From Deltaproteobacteria bacterium (lineage in GTDB: Bacteria > Myxococcota_A > Polyangia > Polyangiales > Ga0077539), in assembly GCA_947494865.1 (NCBI GenBank), contig CANMAT010000021.1, positions 1 to 14,072 on the forward strand: a stretch of 14,072 nucleotides of DNA, read 5' to 3'. The position numbers and the translations under genes are program-made. The notes beneath the pieces are model-generated. The model did not search any database and had not been told where the DNA came from. It saw only the letters and a list, made by a program, of their open reading frames with translations. Below are positions 1 to 7,158 of the stretch, in pieces (position 1 is the first letter of the stretch; each line of letters opens with the position of its first letter).

Positions 1-971
1 ACCTGGAGGGCGCCTGTTCCGTCGCGTTGGCCCGCGATGGCGGCCACGTACACCGCGTCGCCGTCGCCGTCGGGCCCCGCGGCGATCACGGGGCTCGCGC
101 AGTTGAGCCCGCACACCACGTCGGCGAAGGCCGAGCGCGCGCGGTCGAAGGTGGCGCCCCCGTCGAGGCTCACCGCGTGGCGAAGAAAGTTGCCCGGGCG
201 GTCTTCGTGGTTGGCCACGTATACGAGGTGCAAGCGCCCCGCGCGATCGAACACCACGCCGGGCGCGAGCGTGTCGGGGTAGTCGAAGTCGCGGAGCGCC
301 GTCACCAGTCCGACGGCCCCGTCGGGTGCGACGCGCGCCACGCCGCCGCGCCAGTAGAGCCCGCGGTTGTCGACGCCCATGAAGGCCACCACCGCGTTGC
401 CCGTCGCGTCGACGGCGAGCGACACCTCGGCCTCGCCCATCGCTTCGAAGCGCCCCCGCGTGAGCGACACCGCACGCGCGAAACGACCTGCAGGAAGGGG
501 CGCGAGAAAGGGCCCCACACCGCCATCACCCTCCGTCGCGAAGCACGCGCGGCCATCGTCGCGGCGCCCGACGGGCTCCTCGTTGGGAACGCACGCGGGC
601 CGCGCCCCCGGACGCCACGCGCGGCACACGTAGCCCTCGCGCTGGCGGCAGTCGCCGTCGCGTTCGCATCCGCGCAGGCAGTAGTGGTGCTGTGCCGACG
701 AGGGGAAGCACACGTCCCCCTCGGCGCAGGGCGCGGCGCGGCAGTCGGGCGCGCAGTATCCGTTGGGAAACCCCTCGTCGGGCGAGATGCAGAACTGGCC
801 TGCCGAGCAGCCACCGATGGGCTCTCCCTGGTCGTTGGTTCCGCAGGCGTTGCCGGTGGCGACGCGGGGCGCGTCGGCGGCGTCGAACACTTCGAAGCCC
901 GCGTCGTTGAAGGCCACCTGCGGCGCGTCGCAGGCCATCACGAAGAGCGCGCACGCGAGGGAGGCTCTCAT
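1..971 (-). CDS. Cys-rich lipoprotein with Asp-box (BNR/sialidase-like) propeller region, 3' end cut by window
   Basis: My own translation from ATG at 971 is open through the left edge (323 codons, no stop), so the C-terminus is missing. The N-terminus is a short lipoprotein signal ending in VMAC with Cys14 as the probable lipidated residue, so export to the envelope or surface is expected. Residues about 37-125 are Cys-rich. From about residue 145 the pattern changes to repeated blade-like strands such as AVDATGNAVVAF and VVFDRAGRLHLVYV, with an Asp-box (SLDGGATF, residues 268-275, bases 147-170), the hallmark of BNR/sialidase-type beta-propellers. Catalytic sialidase residues cannot be judged from this fragment and enzyme activity is not claimed. 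The ATG overlaps the stop of the upstream gene as ATGA, and no Shine-Dalgarno is visible, so translation is probably coupled. It is the last visible gene of the kinase-led operon. Confidence 0.82.
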   Translation of the reverse strand, partial: MRASLACALFVMACDAPQVAFNDAGFEVFDAADAPRVATGNACGTNDQGEPIGGCSAGQFCISPDEGFPNGYCAPDCRAAPCAEGDVCFPSSAQHHYCLRGCERDGDCRQREGYVCRAWRPGARPACVPNEEPVGRRDDGRACFATEGDGGVGPFLAPLPAGRFARAVSLTRGRFEAMGEAEVSLAVDATGNAVVAFMGVDNRGLYWRGGVARVAPDGAVGLVTALRDFDYPDTLAPGVVFDRAGRLHLVYVANHEDRPGNFLRHAVSLDGGATFDRARSAFADVVCGLNCASPVIAAGPDGDGDAVYVAAIAGQRDGTGALQ

Positions 972-2743
972 TGTGGTGTGCTGATGGGCGCGAGGTCGAG
1001 CCCCGCGGCGTAGGTGTACGAGGTCGACGGGGCGAGGCCCGACACGATGAGCCCGAAGCGCACGCCCGCCCGCGCGCTCTCGATGTGGTGCGCCCCTTCG
1101 CTCACCGCGAGGTGCAGCACGTCGTAGCCCGCCACGCGGTCGTACGGCGCCGTGGTGACGCGCGCGCCATCGAGCACGAGGCCCTCACCCGTGGGCACCG
1201 TGACGATCGCGGTGTTGGTGGGAAAGCCCGTCGCGGCCACGAAATCGTAGGCGCTGCGCGTCTGCTCGATGGGCGGAGCGAGCACCATGTCGGGGTCGCC
1301 GCGGCCCTCGTCGGAGCGGGCGCGGTCGTACGATCCGCCGACGAGAAACTGCGCCACGAGGAGGGCCTCGGTGCCCGTGACCGCGACGCTCTCGCGCTGC
1401 TCGAACTCCACGAAATCACCCACGTCGGCGAGGGTTACGGGGTCGTGCGCGCGCGCGGGTTCGAAGATCACGCGGGTGTCGCTGTGGGTGGCCACGACGC
1501 GCAGCACGTCGGGCTCGGCGAACCACGGCGGCGTGCGCGCCACCACGTAGCGACGCCCGAGGCTCTCGACGGGGAGCATCTGCTCCTCGAGGTGGTCGCA
1601 CGCGAAGCGGTCGTACGGGACGAGCGCGCAGTCGTGCCCCGCGAACACGGCCACGGGCGCGCTGCTCTCGACCGCGGTGCCCGTGAGGTCTTCGGCGGCC
1701 ACGGGGCGGCAGAACACGTCGCCGCGCACCGTGTCGGGCTCCGGGGTGGCGCAGGTGCCCGACGCGTCGGACACGAGCTGCCACACCTCGCCCTGCGCGA
1801 GGCGCGCGCGGAGGGTCTCACCGGGCGCTCCCGCGGCGAGCGACTCGCCGGCCTCGGTGCGCCCGCGGAGGCGCACGGTGACGTCGGTGAAGCCCTCGGC
1901 GGTGGCCGCGATGGCGACGAAGCCCGAGGCGCGCCTCCACTGCGTCTGCCCCTGCGCGCGCAGGCGCACCGTGGGCCGCGTGACCGCCACGTAGCGCATG
2001 CTCAGTGAGGCCGTGGGGAGGAGCAGCGAGGCGTCGTTGGTGTACGAGAAGCACCGCGCGTCGCCGCACGACAGCGTGCTCACGAAGCCCTCGGGGTTGA
2101 ACTGCCACGCGCCCACCGGCAGGCTCGCGCGGAGGTGCACCGCGCCCCGCTCCACACGCGCCGAGCGAGGGCGCTCGGGGTCGCCCCCCTCGGAGAGCGT
2201 GCGCACCCACGGGAGGCTCACCGTGCGCGCGCTGCGGGCCTCGACGGTGACCGCGCGCGGCGCCGCGAGCCCGCCCCCGTCGAGGGTGACGGTCACCTCC
2301 GTGGCCCACGGGTTGGTGACCGTGACCACGAAGGGAAAATCTTCGCGAGAGGCCCCCGCGTAGTAGCGCCCGAGGCCGCTGTTGAGCGTGCCCACCGCGT
2401 GAAAGTCGCACCCGAGGTAGCTGTGCGTCGCCGCGGCCCACGCGCAAGGGCTCACACACGCTCCTGCGGCGCAGCGCGTCCCCGCGGAGCAGGTGCCTGC
2501 GACTTCGCGCGCGAGGCCGTCGTCGCGGCAGCGCAGCACGGCGCGCTCGTCGTCGCTGCACGACCGCGCGCCGGGGGCGCACACCGCGCAAGCCCCGTCG
2601 CACGCGTCGGCGGTGGCGTCGTAGGACGCGTCGCGCGCCGGCGCCACCTCGTCGCACCCGAGCACCGCGACCACCACGAACGCACGCGCGCACCGCACGG
2701 CGCCAACGTACACAACCCCGCCGAGCCGCGCATGAATTCGCAT
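968..2743 (-). CDS. IgGFc-binding-domain lipoprotein
   Basis: A 591-aa protein. The first 30 residues look like a lipoprotein signal ending in VLGC (Cys30). Residues 48-112 carry eleven cysteines in a C-x3-C-x2-C-like module that leads into THSYLGCDF. From about residue 109 to the C-terminus the sequence matches the IgGFc-binding N-terminal domain family (PF17517 type): an opening YLGCDFHAVGTLNS, a segment FVVTVTNPWATEVTVTL, an LPW motif, and a closing SYTYAAGLDLAPI. The family name comes from human FCGBP, a mucin-like protein; in bacteria the role is unproven and is usually taken as adhesion or a surface coat. ATG at 2743 is chosen because it lies 17 nt after the upstream stop and precedes the signal peptide; a GTG 15 codons later is an alternative. 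The reading frame stays open far upstream only as a shadow of the preceding gene. Fourth gene of the kinase operon; its stop overlaps the next ATG. Confidence 0.85.
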   Translation of the reverse strand: MRIHARLGGVVYVGAVRCARAFVVVAVLGCDEVAPARDASYDATADACDGACAVCAPGARSCSDDERAVLRCRDDGLAREVAGTCSAGTRCAAGACVSPCAWAAATHSYLGCDFHAVGTLNSGLGRYYAGASREDFPFVVTVTNPWATEVTVTLDGGGLAAPRAVTVEARSARTVSLPWVRTLSEGGDPERPRSARVERGAVHLRASLPVGAWQFNPEGFVSTLSCGDARCFSYTNDASLLLPTASLSMRYVAVTRPTVRLRAQGQTQWRRASGFVAIAATAEGFTDVTVRLRGRTEAGESLAAGAPGETLRARLAQGEVWQLVSDASGTCATPEPDTVRGDVFCRPVAAEDLTGTAVESSAPVAVFAGHDCALVPYDRFACDHLEEQMLPVESLGRRYVVARTPPWFAEPDVLRVVATHSDTRVIFEPARAHDPVTLADVGDFVEFEQRESVAVTGTEALLVAQFLVGGSYDRARSDEGRGDPDMVLAPPIEQTRSAYDFVAATGFPTNTAIVTVPTGEGLVLDGARVTTAPYDRVAGYDVLHLAVSEGAHHIESARAGVRFGLIVSGLAPSTSYTYAAGLDLAPISTPQ

Positions 2744-2760
2744 CCACGCGCCCGCCCGCG

Positions 2761-3672
2761 CTACGGCGGCTGGAGCTCGCAGTCGCCGCCGAAGCAGCGC
2801 CGCCCGTTGGTACACGCGTGCCCGCAGAAGCCGCAGTGGGCGCCGTCGCTCAGCGTGTCGACGCAGCGGCCGCTGCAGAGCGTGAGGCCCGTGACGCACA
2901 CGCACCGCGAGGCGGCGCAGGCCGTGCCCGCGGGGCACCGTGCGCCGCACGCGCCGCAGTTCGCGGCGTCGCGGTCGAGCACCGCCTCGCAGCCGTTGGC
3001 GAGGTCGCGGTCGCAGTCGGCCGCGCCCAGCTCGCAGCGGCACGCGCCGCCCTCGCAGAGCCCCCGCGCGCCGCACGCGCGCCCGCACGCGCCGCAGTGC
3101 GCGGCGTCGCGGGTGAGCGCCACGCACGACGCCCCGCACGCCACCTGCGGCGCCGCGCACGTGGCCACGCAGGCCCCCGCGCCGCAGAGCTGCCACGGCG
3201 CGCAGGCCCGACCGCACGCGCCGCAGTGGAGCGGGTCGGTGGCCACGTCGACGCAGCGGTCGCCGCACCACCGCTGGGTGCCGCCGCACGCGCAGCTCCC
3301 GGCCGCGCACGCCGCGCCGCCCGCGCAGGCCACGCCGCACGCGCCGCAGTGCAGGTTGCTCGACGTGAGGTCGACGCAGCGGTCGCCGCAGAGTGTCTGG
3401 CTCGCGGGGCACGCGCACGCGCCGCGGGCGCAGCGCAGGTCGCCCCCGCAGGCAACGCCGCACGCGCCGCAGTGCAGGTTGTCGGAGTCGGTGCGCGCGC
3501 ACACGCCGTCGCACCGCAGGCTGCCCGCGGGGCACGCGGGCGTCACCGGGACGTGATCGACGACGGGCCCATCGACGGGCGGACCCGCGTCGCCCCACAC
3601 CGACGCGCGCGGCGGACCTTCGAGCGCGCACGACGCGGTGGCGAGCAGCAGGGTGACGAGGGCGGCGCGCAT
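2761..3672 (-). CDS. Lipoprotein with six 8-Cys (Stig1-like) repeats
   Basis: A 303-aa exported lipoprotein: signal with lipobox TASC (Cys15), a short Pro/Asp/Val linker, then six repeats of about 40 residues from Cys47 to Cys298 (48 cysteines). Five repeats share exactly the spacing C-x6-C-x3-C-x9-C-x2-C-x3-C-x5-C-x4-C, with CGACG or CGFCG at the centre. Repeat 5 is a variant with DRDLANGCE, lengthening the second and third gaps. The pattern resembles the Stig1 Cys-rich family found in many myxobacterial surface proteins; function there is unknown, and genome pipelines sometimes mislabel such proteins. All cysteines are probably disulphide-bonded outside the cytoplasm. ATG at 3672 is supported by GAGGTG 8 nt upstream and by the signal peptide; longer in-frame extensions run through the upstream gene and are Arg-rich shadow. 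It shares one base with the previous stop (TGATG). Compare the plus-strand gene at 8997, which has the same repeats. Confidence 0.88.
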   Translation of the reverse strand: MRAALVTLLLATASCALEGPPRASVWGDAGPPVDGPVVDHVPVTPACPAGSLRCDGVCARTDSDNLHCGACGVACGGDLRCARGACACPASQTLCGDRCVDLTSSNLHCGACGVACAGGAACAAGSCACGGTQRWCGDRCVDVATDPLHCGACGRACAPWQLCGAGACVATCAAPQVACGASCVALTRDAAHCGACGRACGARGLCEGGACRCELGAADCDRDLANGCEAVLDRDAANCGACGARCPAGTACAASRCVCVTGLTLCSGRCVDTLSDGAHCGFCGHACTNGRRCFGGDCELQPP

Positions 3673-4778
3673 CAGAACGGCACCTCGAGCGAGACGCTGG
3701 GGCGCGGGCCGAGGGTGGCCGAGAGTCGCGGTGCGGGGCGCTCCTCGCGGGCGCCGTCCGACGAGACGAGCGCCATCAGCGCGCCGCCGCCGAGGAGCGC
3801 GACGCCCAGCGCCGAGAAGGCCCACGCCATGGTGCGCGCCTGCTGGTTGTCGGCGCAGAGGTCTTGCACGGTGCGCGCGTCGGCCGAGGCCCCTACGCTC
3901 GCGCGCTCACACACCGTGGCCCCGTCGCGCGCGTCGACGGCGTAGCTGTACCGCGCCCACGCGCCCCACGCGCCCGGCGTCTCGGCGTTCGCGGTCACCG
4001 CGCGCTCGAGCTGCGCGTCGGAGTTGGCCCACTGCACGGCGCCCGCGATCACGGCGGCCGCGCCGAACCCCGCGGTGACCCACCCGATCGTGCGCCACGG
4101 CGACGCGCCCGGGACCTCGCGCACCGCGACGGGCGTCGCCTCGCGGGGCGGCGCGGCCGCGGGTGCGGACGCTTGCGGTGCGGCCTCGGGCGCGGCGCGG
4201 GGCGTGAGCGTCACCGAGACGCGCTCGACGCCGTCGGGGCTCACCTCGACCTCGCGGGAGAGGTCTTCCCTCCCCGCGGCGGTGACGCGCAGCGAGAAGC
4301 GCCCCGCGGGCACGCGCACGGGCTCGCGCAGGGGCAGCACCACCGCGCGCTCGTCGGGGAGGTGGAGCACCGCGCCCGCCACGTCGGCGCTCACCATGAT
4401 GCTCCCGAGCGTCTGGCGGAGCTGCGTGAGGCGGGCCGTGACCACGGCGCCGTTCTCGCGCCACCACGCGGGGTCGAGGTCGCGAAAGGTCATCGCGGTC
4501 TGCATGTGCTGCTCGGCGAGCACGTAGCTCTGCATCCCGAGGAGCGCGAGGCCCATGAGCCCGTTCACCTCGGGGTCCGTGGGGCACTCGCGCATGGCGA
4601 AGCGCAGGCCCCGCTCGGCGCCCTCGTAGTCGACGCTCGCGGGGCGCGTAAAGATACGGCTCTGCGCGTCTTCGATGCGGGCGCGGTTGTCGTCCGACGA
4701 GCACCGCGGCTGCGCCCCTGCCACGGCGGGGATCGACGCCCCCAGCGCGGCGCAGAGCGCGAGCGCCGAGGCCCTCAC
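3672..4778 (-). CDS. Exported PEGA-like membrane protein with two C-terminal membrane segments
   Basis: A 368-aa protein starting with GTG at 4778. It has a cleavable-type signal peptide (likely cut after AGA, residue 22), then a helical region (about 30-130) suggestive of a degenerate TPR: PEVNGLMGLALLGMQSYVLAEQHMQTAM. Residues about 140-195 resemble a PEGA domain, a beta-rich surface-associated module (GAVLHLPDE, PVRVPAGRFSLRVTAAG). An Ala/Pro-rich linker follows, then hydrophobic segments at about 230-251 and 317-338 with a 65-residue loop holding two cysteines. The start overlaps the kinase stop as GTGA and has GGAGGG 8 nt upstream. Proteins with TPR/PEGA architecture often accompany Hanks kinases in myxobacteria. 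A role as partner, sensor or substrate of the kinase is an inference from co-transcription only. The upstream frame extension to 5444 is an antisense-composition shadow over the kinase gene. Confidence 0.82.
   Translation of the reverse strand: MRASALALCAALGASIPAVAGAQPRCSSDDNRARIEDAQSRIFTRPASVDYEGAERGLRFAMRECPTDPEVNGLMGLALLGMQSYVLAEQHMQTAMTFRDLDPAWWRENGAVVTARLTQLRQTLGSIMVSADVAGAVLHLPDERAVVLPLREPVRVPAGRFSLRVTAAGREDLSREVEVSPDGVERVSVTLTPRAAPEAAPQASAPAAAPPREATPVAVREVPGASPWRTIGWVTAGFGAAAVIAGAVQWANSDAQLERAVTANAETPGAWGAWARYSYAVDARDGATVCERASVGASADARTVQDLCADNQQARTMAWAFSALGVALLGGGALMALVSSDGAREERPAPRLSATLGPRPSVSLEVPF
3681..3686 (-). promoter_or_regulatory. Shine-Dalgarno site deciding the start at 3672
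   Basis: On the minus strand GAGGTG lies 8 nt upstream of ATG 3672. It lies inside the end of the preceding gene and supports this start over the many upstream in-frame candidates. Confidence 0.6.
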
Positions 4779-6229
4779 GGCGCCGTCCCTCCGCCGACGG
4801 GCTGCGCCGGGAGCACGAGCCGCGGCACGGGGATGCACTGCCCGCGGTGAAACATCGCGTCGGGCCCGCAGCGCGTGGTGCGCGACGCGGCGGCCCTGCG
4901 CGGCAGCCCGATGGGTCGCGGCGTCACGCGCGCGGCGACCACCACCGGCGCGGGCGACGGCGGAGGCCCGGCGGCGGGCGACGAGGGCGCGGCGGGCGGC
5001 AGGGGTGCGGCGTGCTGCATCACGGTGCCGACCGCCTGCGCGCGGCCGGTGTCGGCGCGGCGGTCGCGAACGAGCGTCACGCCGAGGGCGACGCCCATGA
5101 GCGCGAGGGCGGCGACGAGCGACCGCTCGCGGCGCGACGCGGCGGCGCGCGGAGGCGGCGGCGCGGGCACCTCGACGCTCGACCGCTCGACGGTGTCGGG
5201 GGGAAGAGACACGTCGAGCACGGCGTCGCGGGCGCTCACGTCGGCCGCAGGCGGCGCCGAGGTCGACGCGCCGTAGCGGGTCGACAGGTCGAGCGGATCG
5301 AGGGAGGCCGGGCGCTCGAGGGCGAACACCGACTCCCACTGGGCGCGCGCCTCGCGGGGCGCGAACGCGAGGAGGTCGGTGGCCATCTCGCGCACCGAGG
5401 CGTAGCGGTCGCGCACGTCGGGGCTGAGGGCGCGCAGCATCCACGCGTCGAGGGCGGGCGGGAGGTTGAACGGGTACGACGACGGCGCGTCGAAGCGGCC
5501 GATGCGCTTGGCCACCATCACCTCGACCACGCTGCGCCCCGTGAAGGCCCGCTTGCCGGTCACGGCGAGGTAGAGCATCAGGGCGATGGCGTAGGCGTCG
5601 CTCCAGGGGCCCACGGCGCGGTGGTGGCCGTCTTGCTCGGGGGCCATGTAGCTGGGCGTGCCGAGCTGCTGGTCGTCGCTGGTGAGGTCGGGGTCGTCGC
5701 TGCGCGCCACGCCGCGCGCGCCGGCCTCGCGCGACACCTTCGAGATGCCAAAATCGAGCACCTTGGGGGTGACCGAGCCGTCGCCCTCGTGCGCCAGCAT
5801 GATGTTGGCAGGCTTGAGGTCGCGGTGAATCACGCTGCTATCGTGGGCCGCGGAGACGGCGGCCATCACGGGCATGAGGCTCTCGAGCGCGCGCTCGAAC
5901 GACACCGGCGCCTCGCGCCGTACGAACGCTTCGAAGGTCTCTCCGCGCAGGTACTCCATCACGATGTAGAGGGCCCCGCGCACGCTCACGTCGTGCACGG
6001 CCACCACGTTGCGGTGACGGATCTTCGCCGCCGCCTGCGCCTCGCGCACGAAGCGCTCGCGGTGCTCGCGGTGGCTCTCGTACTCGCGCGCGAGCACCTT
6101 GAGCGCCACCTCGCGGCCGAGCACCGTGTCGCGCGCCTGGTAGATCGTGCCCATGCCCCCGCGCCCCGCCTCGCGCAGGATCACGTAGCGATCGAGCTGC
6201 TCGCCAGTCTTGAGCGACCGCAGGTCCAT
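4775..6229 (-). CDS. Transmembrane Hanks-type serine/threonine protein kinase
   Basis: A 484-aa protein with a complete kinase domain at about residues 15-290: glycine loop GRGGMG (22-27), ATP-binding Lys44 in VALK, alpha-C Glu63, catalytic loop HRDLKPAN (135-142, Asp137), DFG (159-161), activation segment ending MAPEQ (195-199), and Arg275 near the domain end. All key catalytic residues are present, so it should be active and transfer phosphate from ATP to Ser/Thr. A Ser/Pro-rich juxtamembrane region follows, then one membrane segment (370-387), then a Pro/Ala-rich external tail of about 95 residues with two cysteines (CGPDAMFHRGQC). No PASTA or other named sensor domain is seen. It is the first gene of the leftward operon, so its signal input may be tied to the envelope proteins encoded after it. 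ATG 6229 gives the standard N-terminus; no good Shine-Dalgarno is visible. Confidence 0.95.
   Translation of the reverse strand: MDLRSLKTGEQLDRYVILREAGRGGMGTIYQARDTVLGREVALKVLAREYESHREHRERFVREAQAAAKIRHRNVVAVHDVSVRGALYIVMEYLRGETFEAFVRREAPVSFERALESLMPVMAAVSAAHDSSVIHRDLKPANIMLAHEGDGSVTPKVLDFGISKVSREAGARGVARSDDPDLTSDDQQLGTPSYMAPEQDGHHRAVGPWSDAYAIALMLYLAVTGKRAFTGRSVVEVMVAKRIGRFDAPSSYPFNLPPALDAWMLRALSPDVRDRYASVREMATDLLAFAPREARAQWESVFALERPASLDPLDLSTRYGASTSAPPAADVSARDAVLDVSLPPDTVERSSVEVPAPPPPRAAASRRERSLVAALALMGVALGVTLVRDRRADTGRAQAVGTVMQHAAPLPPAAPSSPAAGPPPSPAPVVVAARVTPRPIGLPRRAAASRTTRCGPDAMFHRGQCIPVPRLVLPAQPVGGGTAP
4787..4792 (-). promoter_or_regulatory. Shine-Dalgarno site supporting GTG start at 4778
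   Basis: GGAGGG on the minus strand, 8 nt before the GTG codon and inside the 3' end of the kinase gene. It supports the GTG over other starts in this frame. Confidence 0.65.
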
Positions 6230-6367
6230 AGGGCACCGACGACTCTGCTACAGCTCGCGTCGCGAGCGCTAGAGAGGTACAGATTCTCCTTCACTCTTCA
6301 CTCTACTGCCGAGCTCGCACCGCGTCGATGGGCCCACCCCAACTTCACGGCCGCGCGCGCACCCCCC
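6230..6367. promoter_or_regulatory. Divergent intergenic region between kinase operon and lipoprotein gene
   Basis: 138 bp between the two divergent starts; it must hold the promoters for both directions unless either is transcribed from farther away. It is more A/T-rich than its surroundings around 6270-6305. It contains a palindrome (6253-6267) and two tandem copies of CTTCACT (6289-6302). I could not pick convincing -35/-10 boxes on either strand. Confidence 0.5.
6253..6267. promoter_or_regulatory. Palindrome GCTCGCG-T-CGCGAGC, possible operator or hairpin
   Basis: A perfect inverted repeat with 7-bp arms and a 1-bp centre, 23 bp upstream of the kinase ATG. It could bind a dimeric regulator acting on one or both divergent genes, or form a hairpin in the kinase leader RNA. 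The high G+C of the genome raises the chance that it is accidental. Confidence 0.3.
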
Positions 6368-7102
6368 ATGCGTCACGATCGCACACCGCACCGGCACTGG
6401 AGCCTCCTCGCCGCGCTCGTTGGGGGGTGCATCCCGCCCACCTTCGCGCCGCCCGTTCGCGCGGCCCATTTCGGCGCCCCCGCGCGCATGGCCTCGGGGC
6501 TCGGCGCCGTGCACGCCGCGGTCGGCACCATGGCGGCCCGCTACGGCTCGCTCACGGTGTCTCTCCCCGTCGTGCCGGGGCTCCGCGTCGAGGCCGGGGG
6601 CGACGGCACCGAGTACTCGGGCACGGGCAGCGCGGGCGTTCGGTACACCCACCTCGCCGGTCGCCTGGGCATGGACGCCGAGCTGGGCCTCGGGGCCGGC
6701 GCGGGCGGCGCCCTCTGCGGCAACGAGCGAGACACCACGCGCCCCTGCTCCGCGGGCCAGCGCGACCCCGGCACGCGCGACGCGCCGCCGCCGCCCCTCT
6801 ACCCCGACGGGCGCACCGCGTTCGAGCGCTTCGCCTTCGGTGGCTACGCGGGCTTCGGCTTCGGCGCGCGCCCGTGGCCCTGGGTCGAGGTGTACCTCCG
6901 CGGGAGGGTACAGCTCACGCGCGCCACCCACGTGCCCACCACACTGTGGGGCAGCGCGCTCGGCGGCGTGCAATTCAAGATCGGCCCCGTCGACGTGGGC
7001 GCGGGCGTCGGGTGGGCCTGCTACTTCAACGACCGCGACCAGAACAACGGCTTCGCCCTCGAGCTCGGCGTCACCGTGCCCTTTCGCGTTCACGCTCCCT
7101 GA
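6368..7102 (+). CDS. Predicted outer-envelope lipoprotein with beta-barrel-like strands
   Basis: A 244-aa protein with a lipoprotein signal ending in VGGC (Cys21). I recognise no named family. After residue 45 it shows alternating small and hydrophobic residues in strand-like runs: YGSLTVSLPVVPGLRVEAGG, VRYTHLAGRLGMDAELGLGAG, FAFGGYAGFGFGARPWPWVEVYLRGRVQLTRA, VQFKIGPVDVGAGVGWACYF, and ends with FALELGVTVPFRVHAP. This style is common in small outer-membrane barrel proteins of myxobacteria. A Pro/Asp-rich loop with two cysteines (about 115-145) interrupts it. ATG 6368 is chosen because it starts the signal peptide; the same frame is open upstream over the kinase gene, as shadow. There is no clear Shine-Dalgarno. 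It is divergent from the kinase operon and 56 bp upstream of the aminopeptidase gene. Confidence 0.75.
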   Translation: MRHDRTPHRHWSLLAALVGGCIPPTFAPPVRAAHFGAPARMASGLGAVHAAVGTMAARYGSLTVSLPVVPGLRVEAGGDGTEYSGTGSAGVRYTHLAGRLGMDAELGLGAGAGGALCGNERDTTRPCSAGQRDPGTRDAPPPPLYPDGRTAFERFAFGGYAGFGFGARPWPWVEVYLRGRVQLTRATHVPTTLWGSALGGVQFKIGPVDVGAGVGWACYFNDRDQNNGFALELGVTVPFRVHAP

Positions 7103-7158
7103 GCGCTGTCAACGTCGGGCTTCGTGAAAGAATTTGTAGACCGTGGGCGCGGCGGATC

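Noticed and set aside
27..1013. 328-codon plus-strand frame at the left edge
   Set aside because: Its His/Ala/Arg/Val-rich product has no domain, and the opposite strand carries a lipoprotein signal, a Cys-rich module and an Asp-box in one uninterrupted frame coupled to the operon.
2744..3631. N-terminal extension of the IgGFc-binding gene frame to 3631
   Set aside because: The extra 296 residues are Arg/Ala-rich and lie out of frame over the well-supported 8-Cys lipoprotein gene; the signal peptide begins at 2743.
2761..3672. Enzyme label such as tryptophan synthase for the Cys-repeat proteins
   Set aside because: Such labels can attach to CGACG-repeat proteins through automatic transfer; no barrel fold or catalytic motif is present, only a lipobox and disulphide-type repeats.
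4847..6367. Upstream extension of the plus-strand lipoprotein frame across the kinase gene
   Set aside because: The extension is antisense to a clear kinase domain, has shadow-like His/Arg/Gly composition, and would bury the lipoprotein signal at 6368.
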